DNA of 64,000 nt, taken from positions 310,001-374,000 of the forward strand of contig CAWIIX010000030.1 in assembly GCA_963836195.1 (NCBI GenBank), written 5' to 3'. The stretch comes from Trebonia sp963836195. GTDB taxonomy: Bacteria; Actinomycetota; Actinomycetes; Streptosporangiales; Streptosporangiaceae. This document shows positions 53,805-63,335 of this stretch, piece by piece (positions within the stretch are counted from its first letter, which is position 1; each line of letters starts with the position of its first letter). A model generated the notes under the pieces. It saw nothing but the letters and a program-made list of their open reading frames with translations, made no database searches and was not told the DNA's origin. The translations under genes were made by a program, and so were the position numbers.

Positions 53805-53900
53805 CCCCCACCCCACCCGCACCCCCACCTCCACCTCCACCCCCACCTCGCCTCCACCCCACATCCACCCCACCCCCGCCGCATCCCCACCCCCCCATCT
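53805..53900. repeat. C-rich low-complexity tract
   Basis: About 95 bases made mostly of CCCCAC/CACCTC-type units, directly after the MFS stop. The G-rich complement contains many GGGG runs and could form G-quadruplexes in minus-strand DNA or RNA. The next 50 bases form a hairpin; the combination may serve transcription termination. Confidence 0.6.
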
Positions 53901-53906
53901 CCATGA

Positions 53907-53956
53907 GCCGAATGCGCGTTTGGGCCGGCAAGAGTGAGCCCAAAAGCGCATTCGGC
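53907..53956. terminator. Strong hairpin (19-bp stem)
   Basis: GCCGAATGCGCGTTTGGGC at 53907-53925 pairs with GCCCAAAAGCGCATTCGGC at 53938-53956, with one mismatch and a 12-base loop. It lies after the MFS gene and before the GNAT gene. There is no T-tract, so termination by stem strength, or bidirectional function, is inferred. Confidence 0.6.
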
Positions 53957-54028
53957 ACACATACCGCCGCGATAACAGCAAGAAACATCCCATTCATCTC
54001 ACCCGGTCGGCGGTGGGAGACTCGGAGA

Positions 54029-54583
54029 ATGGGCAAACGGGACCTCCAGGTGCGTCCGGCCAACGATGACGACCGGGCCGGGATCCTCGAACTAGCGCCG
54101 AGGCTCGCGGAGGGGGTCGCGCCGTGGCGGGACCAGGCGGAAGCGCTGCTGGCCGGGCGTCGGTGGCTGGAGGACTCGCTCGACGCCGCGCGGACCGGGG
54201 ACGGCGTGGTCCTCGTAGTCGCTGACCAGGAAGGGATCGCGGGCGTGATCAGCGTGAGGCCGAGCACCCACTTCACCGGCGAGCGCGACGGCTACATCGG
54301 CGAGCTGGTCGTCGCTCGCCGCGCGGCCCGGCCGGGCGCCGGCCGGGCGCTCGTCGCCCCGGCCGACGAGTGGGCCCGCGACCACGGCCTGCGCAACCTC
54401 ACCCTGCACACCGGCGCCTTCAACACCGGCGCCCGCGCTTTCTACGCCGACCTGGGCTTCGCCGAGGAAGAAGTCCGCCTCACCCGCCCCATCTCCACGT
54501 CATTCGGATGCGCGACGGCCATATCACCTGACTCGGGGGTTGAAGGTGCATCACTGCCGAAGGTAAGCGCCGCCCAAACGTGA
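54029..54583 (+). CDS. GNAT-family N-acetyltransferase
   Basis: Protein of 184 residues from ATG 54029 (MGKRDLQVRPANDDDRAGIL). Core GNAT motifs: GYIGELVVARRAARPGAGRAL (motif A with the acetyl-CoA pyrophosphate loop R/QxxGxG/A, here RPGAGR) and LRNLTLHTGAFNTGARAFYADLGF (motif B). The C-terminus is longer than usual and poorly conserved after RPISTSFG, so an internal frame error near the end is possible. It lies directly before a TetR operator and gene; a regulatory link is possible but not shown. Confidence 0.8.
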   Translation: MGKRDLQVRPANDDDRAGILELAPRLAEGVAPWRDQAEALLAGRRWLEDSLDAARTGDGVVLVVADQEGIAGVISVRPSTHFTGERDGYIGELVVARRAARPGAGRALVAPADEWARDHGLRNLTLHTGAFNTGARAFYADLGFAEEEVRLTRPISTSFGCATAISPDSGVEGASLPKVSAAQT

Positions 54584-54611
54584 GTCACTTACCTTAAATA
54601 GGGTGAGTGGA

Positions 54612-54640
54612 TGTAATAGGTGATGTCATCACCTATTACA
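54612..54640. promoter_or_regulatory. Near-perfect 29-bp palindromic operator before TetR gene
   Basis: TGTAATAGGTGATG and CATCACCTATTACA are exact inverted copies separated by one T. The site lies 9 bp before the TetR ATG, so binding would block its transcription or translation start. Its length and symmetry are those of a two-dimer TetR operator. Confidence 0.8.
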
Positions 54641-54649
54641 CTGCTGCGA

Positions 54650-55354
54650 ATGAACGCAGCGGATCACCTGATTCCACCGATCCGCTCAGCGCAGCCGCAG
54701 CGGGAGTCGGCGGCGCCGGAACCCGAGGGGCTACGAGCGCGGAAGAAGCGGCTGACCAGGGAGACGATCTTTGCGACGGCCGATCGCATGTTCGCCGAGC
54801 GCGGGTTTGAGAACGTGACGGTCGCGGAGATCGCCGACGCCGCGAACGTCTCGGTGAAGACGGTGTTCACCTATGTGAGCGCCAAGGAAGAGCTGATCTT
54901 CTCCCAGCCGACCGTGCTTGACGCGGTCGTGCGGGCGGTCGCGAGCCGCAGGCTCGGGCAGACTCCGCTCGTCGCGGCGGCTCAGGCGCTGCTCGCGGCG
55001 GTGAACGAGGGCGACGAGAGCCTCTCGCTCGAGTCCTTCCAGCGCCTGGTCGCCAGCGGTCCCGCCGCGCGGTCCCGGGTTCGTGCGCTCTGGGATGAGA
55101 CGGAGACGCGGCTGGCGGAGCTTCTGCTGGCGGAGGGACGCGGTGTCGGAGGGGACGCCCCGGCCGAGCGCGCCGCTCGGCGGCTCACGGCAGCGCAGAT
55201 CATGGTCCTCGTCCGCACCGCCACCAGCGACGAGGTGGCCGATCTCATCACCAAGTCGGCCGACACCGACTCCGGTCGTCGCGAGGTGCTCGGCCAGTGG
55301 ATACGCGACGCGGCCGGGCGCCTGGCCCGCGGCCTGCAGTCGCCTGCCCGCTGA
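54650..55354 (+). CDS. TetR-family transcriptional regulator
   Basis: Protein of 234 residues; ATG 54650 (MNAADHLIPPIRS) is preferred because the upstream ATG at 54620 lies inside the palindrome. Helix-turn-helix TRETIFATADRMFAERGFEN, then VTVAEIADAANVSVKTVFTYVSAKEEL, a strong TetR match. The ligand domain resembles the PF17754/TetR_C group. The operator just upstream supports autorepression. The neighbouring MFS exporter and GNAT are candidate targets by position only. Confidence 0.9.
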   Translation: MNAADHLIPPIRSAQPQRESAAPEPEGLRARKKRLTRETIFATADRMFAERGFENVTVAEIADAANVSVKTVFTYVSAKEELIFSQPTVLDAVVRAVASRRLGQTPLVAAAQALLAAVNEGDESLSLESFQRLVASGPAARSRVRALWDETETRLAELLLAEGRGVGGDAPAERAARRLTAAQIMVLVRTATSDEVADLITKSADTDSGRREVLGQWIRDAAGRLARGLQSPAR

Positions 55355-55370
55355 TCCAGCGCGCCGACGA

Positions 55371-56627
55371 TTAGCGGGTCTGCCGGATTTGGCTGAGGAG
55401 TTCGGAGTTGGGGGCCGTGGTCTTCTCCAGCAGCAGCTCGAGGGCGTGCTGGGGGTCGAGGGCGGCGAGGGCGCGGCGCAGGCCGATCACGGCGGCGTGC
55501 TCGGCCGGGTCGAGCAGCAGGTCTTCCCGCCGGGTGCCGGAGAGGACCGGGTCGATCGCCGGGAACAGGCGCTTCTCGGCCAGGTCGCGGCGGAGTCGCA
55601 GTTCCATGTTGCCGGTGCCCTTGAACTCCTCGAACAGCACGTTGTCGAGTTGGGAGCCGGTGTCGATGAGCGCGGTGGACAGGATGGTCAGCGAACCGCC
55701 CTCCTCCAGGCAGCGGGCGGCGCCGAGGAACTGCCGGGGCGGCTGCAGCGCCGACGCCGCGACCCCGCCGGACAGGGTGCGGCTGCTCGCGGGGGCGGCC
55801 AGGTTGTAGGCGCGGCCGAGCCGGGTGAGCGAGTCAAGCATGACGACGACGTCCCGGCCGAGCTCGGCCAGCCGCTTGGCCCGCTCGATGGCGAGTTCGG
55901 CCGCGAGTACGTGATCGGCCGGAGACTGGTCGAAGGTGGACCAGATGACCTCCCCGCGAACCGATCGGCGCAGGTCGGTGACCTCTTCCGGGCGCTCGCC
56001 GACGAGCACCAGCATGAGCTGGGCCTTGGGGTAGGCAGTCGCGATCGCGTGCGCGATCGTCTTCAGCACGGTCGTCTTGCCGGCCTTGGGCGGGGCGACG
56101 ATGAGGCCGCGCTGGCCCTTGCCGATGGGGGAGACGAGATCGATGATCCGCGCGGCGGGGGAGGGGTCGCCGTCTTCGAGGCGGAACCGCTGGTGCGGAT
56201 AGACCGGGGTGAGGTCGTCGAAGTGGCGGCGCCGGCGGGCCTGGTCGGGCGGCAGCCCGTTGACCGCCGTGACGTTGGTCAGGCCGGCCTCCCTGGCCCG
56301 CTGCCCGTTTCTGGATCCGGCGCCGTTACCGGTCGCCTTTCCGCTGGAGTTCACCGTGACGGTGCCCTCGATCTGGTCGCCCTTGCGCAGCCCGTACGAG
56401 CGGATCTGGCCGGCCGTGAGCGGGATGTCGGTCGCGGACCGCCGGTACCCGGCCGTCCGCAGGTAGCCGCGGCCGTCGGAGAGGTCGACGACGCCCGCCA
56501 CCGGCGCGGTCTTGACGCCCGCCCCGGCGCTGTCCCGCGGCGGCGGCACCTTCGGGTCGCTCACGGCTCGCGTTTCCGCGGAAACGCGCTGTTGTTCTTC
56601 TGTTGCTTCTTCTGTGATTACTGTCAT
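55371..56627 (-). CDS. rho: Transcription termination factor Rho, short form
   Basis: Protein of 418 residues with a Rho cold-shock RNA-binding domain (about 45-125: GVVDLSDGRGYLRTAGYRRS, then IPLTAGQIRSYGLRKGD) and the RecA-type ATPase: P-loop APPKAGKTTVLK (about 178-189), VGERPEEVTDL, Walker B VVVMLDSLTRLGRAYN and the tail hexamer-interface GTGNMELRLRRDLAEKRLFP. The usual actinobacterial long basic/Arg-rich insertion after the Rho_N domain is missing, and so is the Rho_N domain itself. Typical actinomycete Rho is about 600-700 residues, so this may be a second, specialised Rho. Start ATG 56627 with AAGGAAACC upstream. Confidence 0.85.
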   Translation of the reverse strand: MTVITEEATEEQQRVSAETRAVSDPKVPPPRDSAGAGVKTAPVAGVVDLSDGRGYLRTAGYRRSATDIPLTAGQIRSYGLRKGDQIEGTVTVNSSGKATGNGAGSRNGQRAREAGLTNVTAVNGLPPDQARRRRHFDDLTPVYPHQRFRLEDGDPSPAARIIDLVSPIGKGQRGLIVAPPKAGKTTVLKTIAHAIATAYPKAQLMLVLVGERPEEVTDLRRSVRGEVIWSTFDQSPADHVLAAELAIERAKRLAELGRDVVVMLDSLTRLGRAYNLAAPASSRTLSGGVAASALQPPRQFLGAARCLEEGGSLTILSTALIDTGSQLDNVLFEEFKGTGNMELRLRRDLAEKRLFPAIDPVLSGTRREDLLLDPAEHAAVIGLRRALAALDPQHALELLLEKTTAPNSELLSQIRQTR

Positions 56628-56942
56628 GGGGTTTCCTTGCGATGGAAGTTGAATGCGCGCAGCGGAAATAGAGCTGCTGGCGGGGTGAGATCGACGGCGG
56701 TTGAGAATGGCCGGAGCACGCGCGCCGCAAGCACACTGAGCTGCGCTGATGTTGTGGGAAAGAAAATTCTCGCGAAATCAGTATTTCGTCGTTGCGCCGA
56801 TGAGATCCGTCAGATCTGGCGCTGGGGAACTTTCGCCGGGCCGCTCAGATGGGCACCGGGTCAACGAGTTCACTGTAGCGCATAACGCCGGGGAGCACCA
56901 CCTGCATTCCCGGCCCGTCGTGGGTCATGATATGACCTTTAG
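56628..56942. other. Divergent intergenic region between rho and the GH3 gene
   Basis: About 315 bases. It contains an AT-rich part (about 56755-56800) suited to promoters. A rho leader autoregulated by Rho itself is a known arrangement in other bacteria, but nothing here proves it. I see no gene, repeat or hairpin of note. Confidence 0.4.
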
Positions 56943-59212
56943 GTGGCACACACTCCTGGGCGCCCTGGTCTCAGCACCGCCGAGCAGGCGGCCCTGACCA
57001 GCGGCAGCGACTTCTGGCACAGCACGCCGATCGACTCGGCCGGCGTTCCGGCCATCACCCTGACCGACGGCCCGCACGGCGTCCGGCTGCAGGCGGACCG
57101 CGACGACATGCTGACCGGACGCCCGGCGACCTGTTTCCCGCCGGCGGTGGCGACCGGGTCGACCTGGGATCCCGAACTGCTCCGGCGGATGGGCGAGGCC
57201 CTCGGCGACGAATGCCGCGCGTTGGACGTGGCGGTGCTGCTCGGCCCGGGCATCAACCTCAAGCGCAGCCCGCTCGGCGGTCGTGACTTCGAGTACTTCT
57301 CCGAGGACCCGGTGCTGACCGGGGTGCTGGCCGCCGAGTGGGTGCGCGGCCTGCAGAGCAGGAACGTCGGCGCGTCGCTGAAGCACTTCGCGGTCAACAG
57401 CCAGGAGACCGACCGGATGCGGGTCAGCGCCGACGTCGACGAGCGCACGCTCCGCGAGCTCTACCTGCGCGCCTTCCAGCGGGTGGTGACCCAGGCGCAG
57501 CCGTGGACGGTGATGTGCGCCTACAACCGGATCAACGGCGTGTACGCCAGCCAGAACCACTGGCTGCTAACCGAGGTTCTGCGCGGTGAATGGGCCTTCG
57601 AGGGCCTCGTCGTCTCCGACTGGGGCGCGGTCGGCGACCGGGTCGCGGCCGTCGCGGCGGGCCTTGACCTGACCATGCCGGGACCGGCCGACGCGGGCGA
57701 CCAGGCACTGGTCGACGCGGTCGGGGACGGGCGGCTTGACCCCGCCCTGCTGCAGACGGCCGCCGACCGGGTCCGCGCGCTGGTCGACCGGGCGGCCGCC
57801 CGGCCGCCCGGCGACTACGACGCCGAAGCCCACCACGAGCTCGCCCGCGAGATCGCCGGCCGCGCGATCGTGCTGCTCAAGAACGAAGGCGGCCTGCTGC
57901 CGCTGTCAGCCGATGACGGCGGCCAGTCCATCGCGGTCATCGGCGAGTTCGCCCGCACCCCGCGCTACCAGGGCGGCGGCAGCTCGCTGATCACCCCGAC
58001 CCGGCTGGACGACGCGCTCACCGAGATCACCGCGGCGACCCAGGCGACGGTCAGCTTCTCACCCGGCTACCTGACCGGCGACACCGCCGCCGAGGAGGGC
58101 GTCCCGCCGCAGGACGAGGCGGCCGAGGACCAGGACCTGCTCGCCGAGGCGGTGGCGATCGCGCAGGCCAGTGACATCGCGCTCGTGTTCGTCGGCAGCG
58201 TGGGCGAGACCGAGGGCGCCGACCGGGACGACATCGACCTGCCGGCCGCGCACCTCAAGCTGATCGAACGCGTCGCCGCCGCCAACCCGCGCACGGTCGT
58301 GGTGCTCTCCAACGGCGGCGTGCTCGCCACCAGGCCGTGGGACGCGAGCGTTCCCGCGATCCTCGAGGGCTGGCTGCTCGGGCAGGCCGGCGGCAGCGCG
58401 ATCGCCGACGTGCTGTTCGGGCGGGTTAACCCGTCCGGCCGGCTGGCCGAGACGATCCCGCTCAAGCTGTCCGACCACCCCTCCTACCTGGACTTCCCCG
58501 GCGAGAACGGGCACGTCCGCTACGGCGAGGGCATCCACGTCGGCTACCGGGGCTTCGACGCCCGCGAGCAGGAGGTGGCGTACCCGTTCGGTTTCGGCCT
58601 CTCCTACACCACCTTCGCGTACGGCCAGGCGAGCGCTGCCGTCACCATCGACGGCATCGAGGTGCGGGTCCCGGTCACCAACACCGGCGACCGGGACGGG
58701 CGCGAGGTGGTCCAGGTCTACGTGAGCCTGCCGGGCTCGGCCGTGCAACGCTCGCCGCGCGAGCTGAAGGCGTTCGCCAACGTCCCGATCGCGGCCGGCC
58801 AGACCGCCGACGGTCGTGCTCAGCATCGACCGCGCTGACCTGGCGTACTGGGAGACCCGGCTGGGCCGTTGGGTGGTGGAGGGCGGCGAGTACCACTGCG
58901 CCGTCGGCGCCTCCTCCCGCGACCTGCGCGCCACCGCCGTGGTCAAGGTCCCGGGCGACGACGCCCGGGTCCCGCTCACCCCCGAGTCGACGATCGCCGA
59001 ATGGCTCGCCGACCCGCGCGGCGCGCAGCTGCTCGAGCGAGGCGTTCGCGGCGAGCGGGGCGGACGGCGGTCCCGGGCCGATCGCGGGCATGCTCGCCAA
59101 CCCGAGCCTGATGGAGTTCATCGGCAGCTTCCCGCTCGGCCGGATGGCCGCCTTCGGCGGCACCCTGTCGCCCGCGGCCCTGCAAAAGCTGGTGGCCGCC
59201 GCCAACGACTGA
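56943..59212 (+). CDS. Beta-glucosidase-like glycoside hydrolase family 3, two frameshifts
   Basis: About 750 residues. Full GH3 architecture: (beta/alpha)8 domain with AITLTDGPHGVRLQ, KHFAVNSQETDR, catalytic nucleophile Asp in GLVVSDWGAVGDR, then the GH3-C domain (VVVLSNGGVLATRPWDASVP, RLAETIPLKLSDHPSY) and a fibronectin-like FnIII domain (RDGREVVQVYVSLPG). Frame breaks by +1 at about 58805-58811 (then TVVLSIDRADLAYWETRLGR) and at about 59037 (then AFAASGADGGPGPIAG to MLANPSLMEFIGSFPLG). Removing one base at each restores a single protein to TGA 59212. Predicted cytoplasmic, acting on beta-glucosides or cello-oligomers. GTG 56943 lacks a good ribosome site. Confidence 0.82.
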
Positions 59213-59296
59213 CGCCGCCGATCGCCTGTCCGGGAAGCCCACGGCGGCGTAAAGCGTTGGCACCTACCGGTACCTATCGTCTAGCCTTTCCCGCTG

Positions 59297-62200
59297 GTGA
59301 ACGAAATTTCCACGAACGCGGTCACGAACCCGCCCCGGGCCGCGCAGCGCGCCGCCGCCCGAGAAGCCGCCCGCGCGGCCGCCATCGCGAGCGCGACCCT
59401 TGGCTACCCCCCGGAACTGCCGGTCAGCCAGCGCCGGGACGACATCGCGGCCGCCATCCGCGACCACCAGGTGGTTATCGTCGCCGGCGAGACCGGCTCG
59501 GGGAAGACCACCCAGCTGCCCAAGATCTGCCTCGAGCTCGGCCGCGGCGTCGCCGGGCAGATCGGCCACACCCAGCCGCGGCGGATCGCCGCCAGGACCG
59601 TCGCCGAGCGAATCGCCGAGGAGCTCAAGACCGACCTCGGCGACGTCGTCGGCTACAAGGTCAGGTTCACCGACAAATCCGGTGACAACACCGCCGTCAA
59701 GCTGATGACCGACGGCATCCTGCTGGCCGAGATCGGCTCCGACCACAACCTCCGCCGCTATGACACGCTGATCATCGACGAGGCCCACGAGCGGTCGCTG
59801 AACATCGACTTCATCCTCGGCTACCTCAGGCAGCTGCTGCCCCGCCGCCCCGACCTCAAGGTCATCATCACCTCGGCCACCATCGACCCCGAGCGGTTCG
59901 CCGAGCACTTCAGCGACCCGCGGACCGGGAAGCCCGCCCCGATCATCGAGGTCTCCGGCCGGACCTACCCGGTCGAGGTCCGCTACCGCCCCGTCAACGA
60001 CCCCGAAGCCCGCGAGGAAGACGACCGCGACCAGGTCCAGGCCATCACCGACGCGATCGGCGAGCTGGAGCGGGAGGGGCCGGGCGACATCCTCGTCTTC
60101 CTCTCCGGCGAGCGGGAGATCCGCGACACCGCCGACGCGCTCAAGGGCAGGCCCAAGAGCGACGTCCTGCCGCTCTACGGGCGGCTCTCGGCGGCCGAGC
60201 AGCACCGGGTGTTCGAGCCGTCGAAATCATCGCAGCTGCGTCGGATCGTGCTCGCCACCAACGTCGCCGAGACCTCGCTGACCGTGCCCGGCATCCGCTC
60301 CGTGATCGACCCCGGCACCGCCCGCATCAGCCGCTACAGCCTCCGCACCAAGGTCCAGCGGCTCCCGATCGAGCCGATCTCGCAGGCCTCCGCCAACCAG
60401 CGCAAGGGCCGCTGCGGCCGCGTCGCCGACGGCGTCTGCATCCGCCTGTACTCGCAGGAGGACTTCGAGTCGCGGCCGGAGTTCACCGACCCCGAGATCC
60501 AGCGCACCAACCTCGCGTCGGTCATCCTCCAGATGGCGGCCGCCCGCCTCGGCGACGTCCGCAAGTTCCCGTTCGTCGATCCCCCCGACCCCCGCGCGAT
60601 CACCGACGGCGTCCGGCTGCTGGAAGAGCTCAACGCGATGGAGCGCGACACCCTGACCGAGACCGGCCGCCAGATGGCCCGGCTCCCGGTCGACCCGCGG
60701 ATCGCCCGGATGATCATCGAGTCGGGCAGGCAGGGCTGCGCCCGCGAGATCCTCGTCATCGCCGCCGCCCTCTCGATCCAGGACCCGCGCGAGCGCCCGA
60801 CCGACAACCAGCAGGCGGCCGACACCGCGCACCGCCGCTTCACCCAGCCGGAATCGGACTTCGTGGCGTTCGTCGCGCTCTGGGACTACCTCGCCGAGAA
60901 GCAGCGCGAGCTCACCGGCTCCGCGTTCCGCCGCCTGTGCCGGGCCGAGTTCCTCAACTACCTCCGCGTCCGCGAGTGGCAGGATCTGCACGCCCAGCTG
61001 TCGTCCCTGACCCGCGAGCTGGGGATAAATTCAAAATCTTCCTCTTCCGAACGGTCCCTGGTTCATACCGCACTGCTCGCCGGCTTGCTCTCCCACGTCG
61101 GCATGAAGATGGTGCTCCCCGCCAACCGCTCCGGCGGCCCTGGCGCCGGGAACGACCGGACCCCGGGCGAACGCGGCCGCCGCCCGCTGCCGGAGTACCT
61201 CGGCGCCCGCGGCACCAAGTTCGCCGTCTTCCCCGGCTCCGGCCTGGCGAAAAAGCCGCCGGACTGGATCGTCGCGGCCGAGCTGGTCGAGACCTCGCGG
61301 CTGTGGGGCAGGACCGTCGCCGCGATCGAACCGGAATGGGTCGAGCCGATCGCCGCCCACCTGGTCAAGCGGAGCTACAGCGAGCCCCGGTGGTCGCGCT
61401 CGCTCGGCGCCGCCGTCGCGACCGAGAAGGTCACCCTCTACGGCATCCCGATCATCGCCGACCGCCAGCTCCTGCTGGCGAAGATCGACCCGGTCTTGGC
61501 TCGGGAGCTGTTCATCAGGCACGCCCTGGTCGAGGGCGACTGGCAGACCAGGCACCACTTCTTCCGCGACAACACCGCCCTCATCGAGCAGGCGGCCGAG
61601 CTCGAGCAGCGCGCCCGCCGCCGCGGCCTGGTGGCGGGCGAGGACGCCCTGTTCGAGTTCTACGACGCGCGCGTCCCGGCCGACGCTACCTCCGCCCGCC
61701 ACTTCGACGCCTGGTGGAAGAAGGCCCGCCACCAGAGCCCGGACCTGCTCACGCTCACTCTCGACGACCTGCTGTCGGATGCGGCGGCCGACCTCGACGC
61801 CGACGCCTTCCCCCAGATGTGGACCTCGTCCTCACCCGGCCTGGCCGGGTCCGGGTCCGGCGGGCCGGCCGGTCTCGACCGTCTCCTACACGTTCGAGCC
61901 GGGCCACGACGCCGACGGCGTCACCATCGACATCCCGCTCAAGACGCTGAATCAGGCGAGCCCGGAGGAGTTCTCCTGGCAGATCCCGGGGCTGCGGCTT
62001 GAGCTGGTCACCGAGCTGATCCGGTCGCTGCCGAAGACGCTCAGGCGCGAGCTGGTCCCCGCCCCCGACCTCGCCCGGGAGATCCTGGCCTGCTTTCGAC
62101 GGCGCCGTTCCCACGGCCGACATCAGGGAGACCCTCGCGCGCGAGCTGCTGCGGCTGACGCGGCGTGCGCGTCCCGATAGACGAGTTCGACCTCGATAAG

Positions 62201-63190
62201 CTCCCGCCGCACCTGCGGATCACCTTCCGGGTCATGGACGGGGAGAAGGTCGTCGCGACCGGCAAGGACCTCGCCGCGCTCAAGCGCCAGCTCCGCCCCA
62301 AGGTCCGCGCCACCCTCTCCGCCCGTGCCACCGCGCTCACCCGCACCGGCGTCACCAGCTGGAACTTCGGGCCGCTGCCGAAGGTCTTCACCGACGGCGA
62401 GGTCAAGGCCTACCCGGCCCTGGTCGACGCCGGCGCCGCGGTCGACGTCCGGCTGTTCGAGACCGCCGCCGCCGCCCGGCGGGCGATGCGGGCCGGGACC
62501 AGGCGGCTCGTCCTGCTGACCGTCAAGTCGCCCGCCAACGAGGTCGCCAAGCGGCTCACCACCCCGCAGAAGCTCGTGCTGAGCGACAACCCGCACGGCT
62601 CGGTCGCCGCCCTGTTCGCCGACTGCGTCAACTGCGCGACCGACGGGCTGATCGACGACGCGGGCGGGCCGGCCTGGGACGCGGACGCGTTCGCCCGGCT
62701 CGTCGAGCACGTCAGGCCGCGGCTGCACGCGGCCGCCTACGAGGTCGTCACCTGGGCCGAGGAGATCCTCCGGGCCGCCCACGACGCCCGGCTCCGCCTC
62801 GAGGGACTCCGCAGCCCCGTCCTCGGGCCCGCCGCCGCCGACATCAGCCGTCAGCTCGACGGCCTCATCTACCCCGGCTTCCTGACCGCGGCGGGCGCGT
62901 CCCGGCTGCCGGCCGTGGCCCGCTACCTGAAGGCGGTCGGCCGCCGCCTCGACAAGCTGTCCGAGAACGCCGGCCGGGACGCGCAGCAGATGGCGGTGGT
63001 CCACCGGGTCCAGGACGCCTACCGACTCGCCCTCGCCAGCCTGACCCCCGAGGCCAGGACAGGCGACGCCGCGACCGAGATCCGCTGGCAGATCGAGGAG
63101 CTCCGGGTCAGCCTCTTCGCGCAGACAATTGGCACCCCGTTGCCAGTGTCCGAGCGCAGGATAATGACGGCTATCGAACAACTCAGCTGA
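59297..63190 (+). CDS. hrpA: ATP-dependent DEAH-box RNA helicase HrpA, three frameshifts
   Basis: About 1297 residues, usual HrpA size. Motifs: Walker A GETGSGKTTQLPK, DEAH in LIIDEAHERSLNIDF, SAT in VIITSATIDPERF, motif VI QRKGRCGRVADG, the OB-fold-containing HA2 region and the HrpA C-terminal domain (EPGHDADGVTIDIPL, then FDLDKLPPHLRITFRVMDG). The frame changes by +1 at about 61865, 62094 and 62162 within 300 bp; the sum is zero, and every segment matches HrpA in order. HrpA unwinds RNA-RNA and ribosome-linked structures and rescues stalled ribosomes. GTG 59297 start. Confidence 0.9.
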
Positions 63191-63335
63191 CAACAAGTTG
63201 CCACCTCAAATCCAATCGGCGTGTCGTTCGACCAGGACTACAGAAAGTGCTAGCTTCGCCCTCAAATAGCCCGCACCCGCCCGCGCCCCTAACCTGCGGC
63301 CGGCGTGCGCGCCCCTTGATTGAGGAGGAAGCCCC

